Assembly: GCF_016584085.1 (NCBI RefSeq)
Contig: NZ_NRSJ01000033.1
Coordinates: 1-55,784, forward strand
Direction: 5' to 3'
Length of the DNA stretch: 55,784 nt
Origin: Halochromatium glycolicum
GTDB taxonomy: Bacteria > Pseudomonadota > Gammaproteobacteria > Chromatiales > Chromatiaceae
Shown: positions 25,672 to 33,863 of the stretch, piece after piece
Position numbering within the stretch: the stretch's first letter is position 1
Layout: each line of letters opens with the position of its first letter
Position numbers and translations under genes: made by a program
The notes under the pieces: generated by a model
Told to the model about the DNA's origin: nothing
Databases searched by the model: none
The model's input: only the letters and a program-made list of their open reading frames with translations

Positions 25672-27123
25672 ATGAGCAAAGCCGCGACCCTGGACGCCGC
25701 GCGTCCCGACTACGACGAGGTGATCCAACGGATCGCCGATTACGCACTGGATGGCGACGCCGGCCTGAGCCGTGAAGCGCTCGAGACCGCCCGCTACGAC
25801 TGGATGGACAGCATCGGCTGCGCGCTGCTGGCGCTGCATTATCCGGCCTGCACCAAGCTGCTCGGGCCGGTGGTGCCGGGCGTCGAGACGCCGGGCGGCG
25901 CGCGGGTGCCCGGCACCTCCTATCAGCTCGATCCGTTGCGCGCGGCCTGGAACATCGGCGCGATGGTGCGCTGGCTCGACTACAACGACACCTGGCTCGC
26001 GGCCGAGTGGGGTCATCCATCGGACAACCTGGGCGCGATCCTGGCGCTCGCGGACTTCCAATCGCGTCAGGCCCTGGCCTGCGGCAAGGCGCCGCTGACC
26101 CTTGGTGACGTGCTGCGGGCGATGATCAAGGCGCACGAGATCCAGGGCGTGCTCGCGCTCGAGAACAGCTTCAATCGGGTCGGACTCGATCATGTGCTGC
26201 TGGTGCGCATCGCCTCGGCCGCGGTCGCGGCGGCGATGCTCGGCTGCACGCGCGACGAGGTGCTGAGCGCCGTCTCCCATGCCTGGCTCGACGGCTCGGC
26301 CTTGCGCACCTATCGGCATGCGCCGAACACCGGCCCGCGCAAGTCCTGGGCCGCCGGGGATGCGTCGGCGCGCGGGCTGTTCTTGGCGTTGACCGCGGCA
26401 AAGGGCGAGCTCGGCTATCCGTCGGCGCTGACCGCGAAGGGCTGGGGCTTCCAGGACGTCTGCTTCAACGGCGAGCCGATCCGATTGGCGCAGCCGTTCG
26501 GCAGCTACGTGATGGAGAACGTGCTGTTCAAGATCAGCTACCCGGCCGAGTTCCATGCCCAAACCGCGGTCGAGGCGGCGATCGCGCTGCACCCGCAGGT
26601 CAAGGACCGGCTCGGCGAGATCGAGCGCATCCTGATCGAGACCACCGAATCCGGCGACCGGATCATCAACAAGACCGGCCCGTTGAACAACCCGGCCGAC
26701 CGCGATCACTGCCTGCAGTACATGGTCGCGGTGCCGCTGATCCAGGGACAGCTCAGCGCCGACGACTACGAGGACGCGGCCGCGGCCAATCCGCTGATCG
26801 ACCAGCTGCGCGCGAAGATGGAGGTGGTCGAGAACGAGCGCTTCACGCGCGAGTACCTGGAGGCGGACAAGCGCGCCATCGGCAACGCCGTGCAGGTGTT
26901 CTTCACCGACGGCTCCAGCACCGAGAAGGTCAGCGTCGACTATCCGGTTGGCCATCGGCGCCGGCGCGACGAAGGCATCCCGCTGCTCGAGGCCAAGTTC
27001 GAGCGCTATCTGCGCGGGCGCATCAGCCAGAAGAACAGCGACGCGATCCTTGCCCTGTGCGCCGATCAGGCCGCATTCGAGGCGTGCAGCGTCGAGCGCA
27101 TGATGGGACTCTTGAGTCTCTGA
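25672..27123 (+). CDS. prpD: 2-methylcitrate dehydratase
   Basis: A 483-residue MmgE/PrpD-family protein dehydrating 2-methylcitrate to 2-methyl-cis-aconitate. Characteristic segments are YDWMDSIGCALLALHYPACTKLLG near the N-terminus, WLDYNDTWLAAEWGHPSDNLGAILALADF, and the C-terminal VEVDYPVGHRRRR-like stretch (VSVDYPVGHRRRRDEG). Length matches PrpD. It is the last clear gene of the operon. No acnD/prpF is present, so a housekeeping aconitase would have to hydrate the intermediate. Confidence 0.93.
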   Translation: MSKAATLDAARPDYDEVIQRIADYALDGDAGLSREALETARYDWMDSIGCALLALHYPACTKLLGPVVPGVETPGGARVPGTSYQLDPLRAAWNIGAMVRWLDYNDTWLAAEWGHPSDNLGAILALADFQSRQALACGKAPLTLGDVLRAMIKAHEIQGVLALENSFNRVGLDHVLLVRIASAAVAAAMLGCTRDEVLSAVSHAWLDGSALRTYRHAPNTGPRKSWAAGDASARGLFLALTAAKGELGYPSALTAKGWGFQDVCFNGEPIRLAQPFGSYVMENVLFKISYPAEFHAQTAVEAAIALHPQVKDRLGEIERILIETTESGDRIINKTGPLNNPADRDHCLQYMVAVPLIQGQLSADDYEDAAAANPLIDQLRAKMEVVENERFTREYLEADKRAIGNAVQVFFTDGSSTEKVSVDYPVGHRRRRDEGIPLLEAKFERYLRGRISQKNSDAILALCADQAAFEACSVERMMGLLSL

Positions 27124-27361
27124 ACCGGTCGAACTCCTGGTCGGTCGGGGTGAGCGCGCCCGCTCAAGGTCTTTCTGCATTCGAAAGCGGGTAAGCGCCC
27201 GGACGGATTCGCCGCATCGCTGCGGCTCGCTGTTCGCTCAAGCGACGGGGGACAGGCGGCTGTGTCTGCTCAGCAAGCGCGTCCACCTTGCAGTGCCGCT
27301 GCGGCCGGCCCGATAATCCGGCCGTCTGGATCGCTTCAGCCCCTGGCCTGGGAGAATGCCG

Positions 27362-27904
27362 ATGTCCGCTTCCGCGGTGGTCGAGCACTATCGGATCGAG
27401 GACTATCGCCGTTGGCAGGGCGATTGGGAGCTCATCCAAGGTATCCCGCTCGCGATGTCTCCCTCACCAGGGGTTCGCCATCAACGCGTCGCCCGGCGCC
27501 TCCTGCGCCAGCTCGATGAGGCCCTCGACCATTGCCCGCGGTGTGAGGCGTTCCATGGGATCGATGTCGAGCTCTCCGACGATACCGTCACGCGGCCGGA
27601 TGTGATCGTGATCTGCTTCGAGCCCGATGGCGATCGCATCACCCGCGCCCCGGCACTGATTGCCGAAGTCGTCTCACCCAAGACCGCCCGCCGCGATGAG
27701 CAGACCAAGTTCCAGCTCTACCGTGACGAGGGCGTCGGCTACTACATCCTGCTCTACCCCAACGAGTCCAAGGCCAAGGTCTATCAGCTCATCGACGGCG
27801 AGTATCGGAAGCTCGGTGATTTCCACCGGGAATCCTGCCCCATCAATCTCCCCGGCTGCAGGATCGAGCTGGATTTTGCGCGCCTCTGGCCACGCCAAGA
27901 AACT
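27362..27904 (+). CDS. Uma2-family (DUF820) restriction-endonuclease-fold protein
   Basis: The ATG at 27362 is preferred over 27356 because GGAG lies 6 bases before it. The protein shows the Uma2 layout: an N-terminal YRIEDYRRWQGDWELIQGIP, then GIDVELSDDTVTRPDVIVIC (PD), APALIAEVVSP (ExV) and Q/K-containing KFQLYRDEGVGYYILLYP of the PD-(D/E)XK fold. The natural end should be near FARLWPRQE. Here the frame runs on to 28105 because a 69-bp palindromic element replaced the native stop, adding about 67 foreign residues. Function of the family is uncertain; it is common in genomes with many insertions. Confidence 0.8.
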
Positions 27905-27971
27905 GTCCATCAACGTCTTCCCGATTTAGGGGGCACTGTTGGACGATCATCGGGAAGTAGAAAATGGACAG
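27903..27971. repeat. 69-bp palindromic repeat element, copy 1
   Basis: Outer arms CTGTCCAT (27903-27910) and ATGGACAG (27964-27971), and inner arms CTTCCCGAT (27917-27925) and ATCGGGAAG (27949-27957), are perfect inverted repeats. A copy of the same length lies at 39336-39404. This copy sits at the junction between the 3' end of the Uma2 gene and an hsdM stub. It may be a MITE-like element or a joined pair of IS ends. Confidence 0.75.
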
Positions 27972-28111
27972 CCACCAAGCTCGATGACGGCGTCGAAGAT
28001 CTTGAGAAACAACATCCAGGAGAACTGGCCGATGCGCTGTGCGTCGCCGTCGACGCCGTCGTCCTTGCGCATGATGTCCTGGATGGACTTGATGGTGGTA
28101 CTTAAGCTCAT
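27972..28111 (-). pseudogene. hsdM: hsdM 5' stub (type I methylase N-terminus)
   Basis: From the ATG at 28111 the minus frame reads TIKSIQDIMRKDDGVDGDAQRIGQ, then WMLFLKIFD, the typical N-terminal helical region of HsdM. It then runs into the palindromic element and stops. The methyltransferase domain is absent. Its ATG overlaps the TGA of the preceding PIN toxin gene (ATGA), showing that the stub was once translationally coupled to the toxin-antitoxin pair. Confidence 0.8.
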
Positions 28112-28530
28112 TGTGCCGTGGGGGGTTGGTCGAGGGGCAGGACGATAAGTCCGGGGACGCGGCGGAAGTCCTCCGCGTCCGTGGTCAGCAGGGCTCGCCC
28201 GCCGGCGAGGGCGGTGGCGGCGATGTAGGCATCGTTCGCGCCAAGGGTGAGTCCCTGCTGCCGCATCGCGGCGACCAGTTCGGCGTGCGCTCGCGCGACC
28301 TCCAGCGTGATGTCCAGGATCGGCAAGGCGGCGAGCATGGCCTCAACCGACGCCGAGCGACGAATGCGGCGGCGCTCCGGGATGGCACGATGCACGCCGA
28401 CCAGCAACTCCGATGCGGTGACGACGCTGATCGCGGCATCGCCAAACCGGCTCCACGGAGAGAAGTCCAGCGTTGTCTTGCCGCCGCGCTCCGCACGAAT
28501 CAGGACCCCGGTATCGAGGAGCAAGCCCAT
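28108..28530 (-). CDS. vapC: PIN-domain toxin (VapC-like)
   Basis: A 140-residue PIN ribonuclease with LLDTGVLIRAER (first catalytic Asp), TASELLVGVHRA (conserved Glu), GANDAYIAATAL (third acid) and LLTTDAEDFRRVPGL at the C-terminus, the standard VapC order. It lies 24 bp after the Phd-type antitoxin gene and overlaps the start of a truncated hsdM by 4 bases. Complete and probably active. Confidence 0.87.
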   Translation of the reverse strand: MGLLLDTGVLIRAERGGKTTLDFSPWSRFGDAAISVVTASELLVGVHRAIPERRRIRRSASVEAMLAALPILDITLEVARAHAELVAAMRQQGLTLGANDAYIAATALAGGRALLTTDAEDFRRVPGLIVLPLDQPPTAQ

Positions 28531-28554
28531 TCGTCTTTTCCGGTTTTCGGCGAA

Positions 28555-28827
28555 TCAGTCGTCCCAGGGGTCGCCGTCCGGCACAAGGGCGTCTTGCGTG
28601 TCTGCGATATCGCGCTCGAAGGACTCGGCGTCATCCTCTAGGCTCGGGATGCCGGCAAAGATGCTGTTCAGCTCGGAGACCTCGACCCGCTTGAGCGGCC
28701 CCGCCGGGACCAGCCGCGCGATACGGCACCCGCCCCGGGTCAGCTCGAAGCTGGCGCCCTGGTAGGCGACCCGGTTCAGCAGGTCCGAGAAATGACGGGC
28801 GGCTTGCGTTGCGTTGATTTCTTCCAC
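28555..28827 (-). CDS. Phd/YefM-like antitoxin
   Basis: A 90-residue antitoxin read from a GTG at 28827. The N-terminal EEINATQAARHFSDLLNRVAYQGASFELTRGGCRIARLVP is the Phd/YefM DNA-binding fold. An acidic C-terminal tail would contact the PIN toxin. The frame is open upstream to 28983, but that extension has no family similarity and crosses a lower-GC stretch more likely to be the promoter. Confidence 0.8.
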   Translation of the reverse strand: MEEINATQAARHFSDLLNRVAYQGASFELTRGGCRIARLVPAGPLKRVEVSELNSIFAGIPSLEDDAESFERDIADTQDALVPDGDPWDD

Positions 28828-29012
28828 GGTGCACCTCGCGGTGACGGAATGAAATAATCTGACAATCAGATTATGGTTCTTCTGCGCAGTACTATACAGG
28901 CCGTTACGCTTTAGTCCGGCCGGCTTTTCTAAAATTGCCGCTCCAGCTTGCTCAAGGCTCTCGCTAAGATTGCTGATGCCCATCCGCGGTTCTTCGATCG
29001 CGTTTTCCCGAT

Positions 29013-29957
29013 CTAAAGATCGTCCGCGACGCGCAGGAAGCTGGCGAAGCGGGGCAGGCCGTTCTTGGTCCGGCCGTGGTACTTGAAGCTGACCTCGCTG
29101 CCGATCGGCGGCGGTGCCGCGCGCTCGGCGTCGGTGAAGCCGGTGCCGAGCCGGAATCGCGTCCCATCTGGCTCCTCGACCAGCATCGAGCCGAGCATCC
29201 CTGCGTATTTGCCCTCGCCTGGGAGGTGCTCGAGCACCGTTGCCTCACCCTCGAAATAGGGCTTGAGCTTGAGCAGCCGATCGCTGCGGCCGGGGCGATA
29301 GATCGCGTCGCGGTGGTGCAGCATCAGGCCCTCGCCGCCTTTGGCAACGACCCGCTCGAGCCGCTCCTGCAACGCGGCAGGGTCGGCGACCTGCGACTGT
29401 TGCGCGAGCTTGAGCCGGGGGTTTGTGCTTGCGGCGACGAGTTCTTCGAGCGCCTCGGCCCGCTGCGCGAAGGGTGCATCGCTCCCCGGCAGGTCGAACA
29501 GGACGTAGCGCACCTGATGCCAGGCCTCGGGGTCGGGCTGGTGCCGGCGTACCGTGCCGGAGACGCGAGCAAAGGTGCCCCGTCCCATCCATAGCTCGCC
29601 GTCCAGCGGATGCGTCGGAAGGTCTTCTGTGAACCAAGGCGGGGCGTTGATGACCAGTCCGCCGCGCGTGATCAGGCGGCGGCCATCCCAGTACGCACGC
29701 ACCCCGTCGAACTTCTCGCTGACCAGATAGGCGTTGAGATCGATACCGGGTTCGTAGACCTCGGCTAGGGTGAGCGCCGGCTCCGGTGCGCGGGCGATCG
29801 CGTCGACGCCGATGGCCGAGTCCGCTTGTGGGCTGGTGTACGCCGATGCAGTGTCGGGGCGATCAAGGCTATCCGCTATCGTCAGTGTCGTGGTGCGCAG
29901 AAGCTGCAATGCCAGCAGCAAGGCGCCGATTCGTGCCAGCCAATGTTGCCGAGTCAT
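29013..29957 (-). CDS. Secreted ATP-dependent DNA ligase (LigE-like)
   Basis: A 314-residue minimal ATP-dependent DNA ligase. The ATG at 29957 gives a typical signal peptide (MTRQHWLARIGALLLALQLL); the open frame upstream is probably not translated. Motif I is SEKFDGVRAYWDG with adenylated Lys82. Later motifs include LDGELWMGRG, KGGEGLMLHH (motif IV) and LLKLKPYF (motif V). The C-terminal OB-like part ends with SEVSFKYHGRTKNGLPRFASFLRV. Such periplasmic ligases have been linked to DNA uptake and extracellular DNA. It is transcribed away from a type IV pilin gene. Confidence 0.87.
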   Translation of the reverse strand: MTRQHWLARIGALLLALQLLRTTTLTIADSLDRPDTASAYTSPQADSAIGVDAIARAPEPALTLAEVYEPGIDLNAYLVSEKFDGVRAYWDGRRLITRGGLVINAPPWFTEDLPTHPLDGELWMGRGTFARVSGTVRRHQPDPEAWHQVRYVLFDLPGSDAPFAQRAEALEELVAASTNPRLKLAQQSQVADPAALQERLERVVAKGGEGLMLHHRDAIYRPGRSDRLLKLKPYFEGEATVLEHLPGEGKYAGMLGSMLVEEPDGTRFRLGTGFTDAERAAPPPIGSEVSFKYHGRTKNGLPRFASFLRVADDL

Positions 29958-30330
29958 CCCAATGTCTCCATTGCCGCTCGAATGGCAGCTAGGATAACCT
30001 TTAATGGATCGGGTGTTACCGGTCTTGTGCCTGGTCTCGATGACGCCAATGAACCGGAGCCTATCCAGGAGCCTATCCAGGCCCTGATCGGTCCGGGTGC
30101 GCACAGCGTGATCGATAGCGTCATGGTCAATCGCGCAAGCCGAATGGTCCAAGGCGGGCGCCGGCACTGGGGCGTTGATTGATCGTAACCGATGAATCGA
30201 TGCTGACAGTCATCACCCCATCAAGGCTTCAGTGTGTCACCGAGTTGATCTGCGATCGATGATTAGCCGGGAACAGGTAAGAGTCCGAAGCAGAACCAAG
30301 GCTTCAATCCCGAGCAGGGGGGATCGAAGA

Positions 30331-30858
30331 ATGAGGATGCGGGCAGCGCGTCAGGGTCATGGAGGCGGGCTGCAGAGGCGCGCCAAGCTCCACTCGCGGA
30401 GAAACAGCGGCTTCACGCTGATCGAGCTGATGATCGTCGTCGCGATCATCGGCGTTCTCGCCGCAATCGCGATTCCCCACTATCTCAGTTTCACGACGCG
30501 GGCCAAGGTCGCCGAAGGCCTCGGGCTGCTCGCGCCCGTGAAGCTGGCGGTTGCCGAGTACTACAGCGTCAAGGGCGCGCTGCCGACCGAGACCAACTGG
30601 CTGGCGCTGCTGAAGGAGCTCGGTCTGTCGGCCGATATGGACAGTGGCGCCGGCTCGGGGAGCCATGTCAAGCGGATCTGGTGGAACAATGGCGAGCAGG
30701 AGATCCGCCTCCGTTACGGCGTCGCGCCGATCGATGAGAAGCTGCTCTATCTCGAGGCCGATTTTGATAGTGCCGGTTCTGTCACTTGGCGCTGCTATGC
30801 GCCGGCAGGCGGCGATGGCGTGCCGCCGCAATACCTGCCCTCGAGCTGCCGCGGCTGA
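30331..30858 (+). CDS. Type IV pilin-like protein
   Basis: A 175-residue prepilin. The ATG at 30331 follows a GGGGGGATCGA ribosome-binding region; 30337 is a near alternative. A basic leader of 27 residues ends in Gly, followed by FTLIELMIVVAIIGVLAAIA, the hallmark N-methylated helix with Glu5. The prepilin peptidase would cut at G27/F28. The C-terminal globular part has one cysteine pair (WRCYAP...LPSSC), the usual D-region disulfide. The leader is unusually long. It may be a major pilin or a uptake-type pilin; no other pilus genes are adjacent. Confidence 0.85.
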   Translation: MRMRAARQGHGGGLQRRAKLHSRRNSGFTLIELMIVVAIIGVLAAIAIPHYLSFTTRAKVAEGLGLLAPVKLAVAEYYSVKGALPTETNWLALLKELGLSADMDSGAGSGSHVKRIWWNNGEQEIRLRYGVAPIDEKLLYLEADFDSAGSVTWRCYAPAGGDGVPPQYLPSSCRG

Positions 30859-31203
30859 ACGCGCACAGAATATCAGCCGCAGTGATGCCACGGCGCAACA
30901 TGCATTCTGGCGTTTCCTGTCCACGCTGCCGGAATGCCGAGTCCTCATCCCCTCGAGGCAGGCAGGATCGACTTGCGTCTCCGGCAGCGGCTCGCGGGCA
31001 GCCTCGAGTCGTGATCGCAGCCGCCGTGTTCTGAGTTGCCCGCGCCCAATGCCCGCCAGCGACGCCTTGAAGGCCGTGGCGGCAGTCATGAGGGCGGTGC
31101 TGGTGAAGGCCGCCATGGCGGTGACTCCGAGGCGGGTCGGTCATCGGGTGATTTGCCCGCTGGTTGGTGCAGATGAACCGCTGGCCCAACGATCACGGCG
31201 CGG
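30859..31203. other. Intergenic, no recognised gene
   Basis: About 345 bases between the convergent pilin and cobD genes. Open frames on both strands lack motifs or ribosome binding sites. No clear terminator with a T-tract is visible. Confidence 0.4.
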
Positions 31204-32169
31204 CTACCAAGGCATCAATAGCCGCAGCGGTGCGAGCGCCAAGCCGACCGCAAGCGCGATCAAGGACGCTGCGAGGATCAGCTTCAAGGCACGGCTCAAG
31301 TCTCCGCCCCCGAGCTCGGCCGGCCAGTCGGGCTCGCCCATATAGGCCTCATTGACCAGCTGGCCGTCGTGCCAGATCGGGCCGACCAGCCGCACCCGCA
31401 GCGCGCCGGCGCAGGCCGCCTCGCTCCAGCCGGAGTTGGGGCTCGGGAGCATGCTGCGGTATTTGAGCGCGGTTGGCAGGACCAGCCGCGGGTGCAATCG
31501 GAGCAGGGCCGCAGCGAGCGCGATGATCGGTACCGAGAGGCGTGCCGGCAGCCAATGCACGAGATCGTCCGAGCGCGCGCCGGCCCAGCCGAAGCGGGCA
31601 TAGCGCTCGGTCTTGTAGCCCACCATTGAATCCAGGTTTGAGACGGTCTTCACCAGGATCAGCCCCGGCAGCCCAAACAGGCAGAGCGCCCACAACGGGG
31701 TCAGCACGCCGTCGGTCAGGTTCTCGGACAGGCTCTCGATGGTGGCGCGCACGATTCCGGCAGGGGATAGGTTGCCGGTGTCGCGGCTGACCAGCATCTG
31801 GAGCTCCTGGCGGGCCCGGGGCAGGTCGTCGAGCGCGACGAGCACACGCCGCCCCTGCGCGATCAGGTCATGGGTACAGAGCAGGCTGTAGGCGATCAAG
31901 GCATCCCAGGCGAATCCGAGCCATGGATGCAGGTGGCTGAGGCCGCGATGAATGGCCCACCACAGGCCGAGCGCCCCGACGACGACGATGAGCCATAGCA
32001 GCAGGCCCCCTATGCGTCCGTTCAGACCGACCCGAAACAGCAACCGCTCCCAGAGCAGGGTCCAGTCGCCGAGGAGGCGGACCGGGTGCAGCCGATAGTG
32101 CGGGTCGCCGAAGAACGCATCCAATCCGGATGCAGCGAGGACCAGCAGCAGATGGATCGTCAGCGCCAT
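31204..32169 (-). CDS. cobD: Adenosylcobinamide-phosphate synthase
   Basis: A 321-residue polytopic inner-membrane protein of the CobD/CbiB family, which attaches the aminopropanol arm to adenosylcobyric acid in cobalamin synthesis. Conserved segments include FGDPHYRLHPVRLLG (about 20-34), IESLSENLTDGVLTPL (144-159) and SNLDSMVGYKTERYARFGWAGAR (about 190-212), with several hydrophobic segments. Its start overlaps the end of cbiZ by 10 bases, indicating a cbiZ-cobD operon for salvage and synthesis of B12 precursors. Confidence 0.92.
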   Translation of the reverse strand: MALTIHLLLVLAASGLDAFFGDPHYRLHPVRLLGDWTLLWERLLFRVGLNGRIGGLLLWLIVVVGALGLWWAIHRGLSHLHPWLGFAWDALIAYSLLCTHDLIAQGRRVLVALDDLPRARQELQMLVSRDTGNLSPAGIVRATIESLSENLTDGVLTPLWALCLFGLPGLILVKTVSNLDSMVGYKTERYARFGWAGARSDDLVHWLPARLSVPIIALAAALLRLHPRLVLPTALKYRSMLPSPNSGWSEAACAGALRVRLVGPIWHDGQLVNEAYMGEPDWPAELGGGDLSRALKLILAASLIALAVGLALAPLRLLMPW

Positions 32170-33488
32170 TTGTTGGCGAAGCCTAGGATGACAGCACGCG
32201 CAGCCAGCTCGCTGTGTGAGCGAGTAGGCTCTTGGTGCAGGGCATCGCGCAGCGTCGCGAACTGCTCGGGCGCCACCGCGACCGCGGCGGCGAGCAAGGC
32301 TGCCTGATTGATCAGCGACTCTTGCGCAACCTCGGCATGCAGGATGCCAGCCTCGACCAGGTCGATGATCTCGGCCAGCGCGTAGGCGGCGGCCGCGCTT
32401 TGTGGGTCGTGGATGATCGCGGTGAGATTGGACGCGAAGAGCGCGGCATCCGACTCGTCGAGTATGGCCGGGGCCGCGCTCAGTAGGGCTGCTTCATCGC
32501 ATCCATGGCGTGAGAGCGCGCCGCAGATGGAGCGCCTGAGCTCTGCGCAGACGCCGTTTTGCAGCAGGAGGCAACGGGTGACGGCCTCATGGGTCGCGCG
32601 TGCCAAGAGTTGGCCCAAGCTGTTGTGGCTGCCAGCCCAGTTGCGCTCCCAGTCCTGCTCCGTTTCTGGCATGGGTGCGGCGATCACCAACTGATCCGTA
32701 CCGGTGCCGGTGGCGAGCCCCGCCGACTGCAAGCTCGGCATGCGCAGGTCGAGCAAGGCCGTGCTCTTGCCTTCGGTCACCATGGTCGCAGCCCGGGTCA
32801 GGCAGGCCGCGGTGCAGGGCTGGTTGATGAAGACGAGCGTCACGATGGTGCCCGAGCCGGACTCATCGGGGGCGTTGGGTGTGCCAGCGAGCGAGCGCGT
32901 TGATCTCCGTTGTTGCTCCCAGCTCAACGCGGAGCACATCGCGTCGACGCGATGCGGGCTTGCGCTCTGATCGTCGGCGTTGGCCGCGCCGGGCTCGGCG
33001 TTGGCCTCGGCAGCTCCGTTCAGTTGGATCGGGGCTTGGTTGCCTGGGGCGACCCGCTCGATTGGCCGACTGCCTTCGCGATGTTCATGCCAGCCGGCCG
33101 GATCGCCAGCACGGGTCGCGTTGCCGAGGACCCCGGCTGTCGCTGCAACAGCGACCCGCAGCTCGTCGTGCACGGCGGTTGAGAGCACGGCGCACTGCAT
33201 GTTGGCCGCTGTGGACATCAAGGCCGTGGTGGAAGGTGGCAGTCCGACCTCATCGCAGGCTGCCGCGTGAAAGCCGCTTAGCCCCGTCAGCTCCAAGCGG
33301 TTGCGCGTATAGCGCCGGTCGTGGGCGACCCCTTCGCAGCTCTGATGATTCGCAACATGGGTGAGGTCCTCGCGCAGACCGCCGTTGACCTTGCAGGTGC
33401 TGAGCACGCGGTGCGGTGTCTTGAAGGATGCCCACAGGTGGCGGCTGCGGCGATGCAGGGAGTATTGGTCGGTGTCGTCGAGGAACAT
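32160..33488 (-). CDS. cbiZ: Adenosylcobinamide amidohydrolase with an internal insertion
   Basis: CbiZ hydrolyses adenosylcobinamide (from pseudocobalamin or other corrinoids) to adenosylcobyric acid, which CobD then uses. The start at 33488 gives 442 residues; ATGs at 33551 and 33575 are alternatives. CbiZ motifs seen: VLSTCKVNGGLREDLTHVANH, STAANMQCAVLS, ATAGVLGNATRAGDP, and after a gap LVFINQPCTAACLTRA and GLATGTGTDQLVIAA. A stretch of about 75 residues rich in Ala, Ser and Asn between the GDP motif and FINQ is not part of the family core as I recall it. The gene overlaps cobD. No cobalamin riboswitch signature was found upstream. Confidence 0.85.
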   Translation of the reverse strand: MFLDDTDQYSLHRRSRHLWASFKTPHRVLSTCKVNGGLREDLTHVANHQSCEGVAHDRRYTRNRLELTGLSGFHAAACDEVGLPPSTTALMSTAANMQCAVLSTAVHDELRVAVAATAGVLGNATRAGDPAGWHEHREGSRPIERVAPGNQAPIQLNGAAEANAEPGAANADDQSASPHRVDAMCSALSWEQQRRSTRSLAGTPNAPDESGSGTIVTLVFINQPCTAACLTRAATMVTEGKSTALLDLRMPSLQSAGLATGTGTDQLVIAAPMPETEQDWERNWAGSHNSLGQLLARATHEAVTRCLLLQNGVCAELRRSICGALSRHGCDEAALLSAAPAILDESDAALFASNLTAIIHDPQSAAAAYALAEIIDLVEAGILHAEVAQESLINQAALLAAAVAVAPEQFATLRDALHQEPTRSHSELAARAVILGFANKWR

Positions 33489-33615
33489 TGAGGCAGATGA
33501 GAGAACTGAACGGGGCTTGGTGCGTAATGCGCGGGTCCGCGGCGCGGCCATTTCGTCGACGGCCCCGAAGATCATAGCGGTGTGACCGTCGATGCTGACA
33601 ACAGGCGGCCCTGTC

Positions 33616-33660
33616 TTGATCCGATTTGCGTTGATCCAGTTTGTCTTGATCCAGTTTGTT
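33616..33660. repeat. Three tandem 15-bp repeats
   Basis: TTGATCCGATTTGCG, TTGATCCAGTTTGTC and TTGATCCAGTTTGTT lie head to tail between the divergent cbiZ and cfa genes, followed by a degenerate fourth unit. They could be a regulator binding array or replication-slippage sequence. Confidence 0.7.
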
Positions 33661-33863
33661 TGGACCCAGGAGGCATTGGAGCAGCGGGTGGATTTGCTGT
33701 GCTGGTCACAATGTCCTAGCTTCTATAGGGTTAGTGGTGGCTTTCGGACCGCCACCGTACGGCACTGATCTTGCTGTCATTGTTTTTGCGAGAGCGTCTT
33801 CCGCGAGGCGCCTGATCGCAGCAGGTCGTTTGCAATCTGCATTCAAGACGAGGAGCAGCAACA

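Noticed and set aside
27905..28105. C-terminal 67 residues of the Uma2 frame as a real domain
   Set aside because: This part reads through the palindromic element and then antisense to the hsdM stub, so it is a readthrough artefact of lost stop sequence.
33616..33660. CRISPR array
   Set aside because: The repeats are directly tandem without spacers and only 15 bp long; no cas genes or other spaced repeats were seen in the window.
33489..33720. Cobalamin riboswitch upstream of cbiZ
   Set aside because: Expected from the gene functions, but the conserved B12-box type core was not found on the minus strand here.
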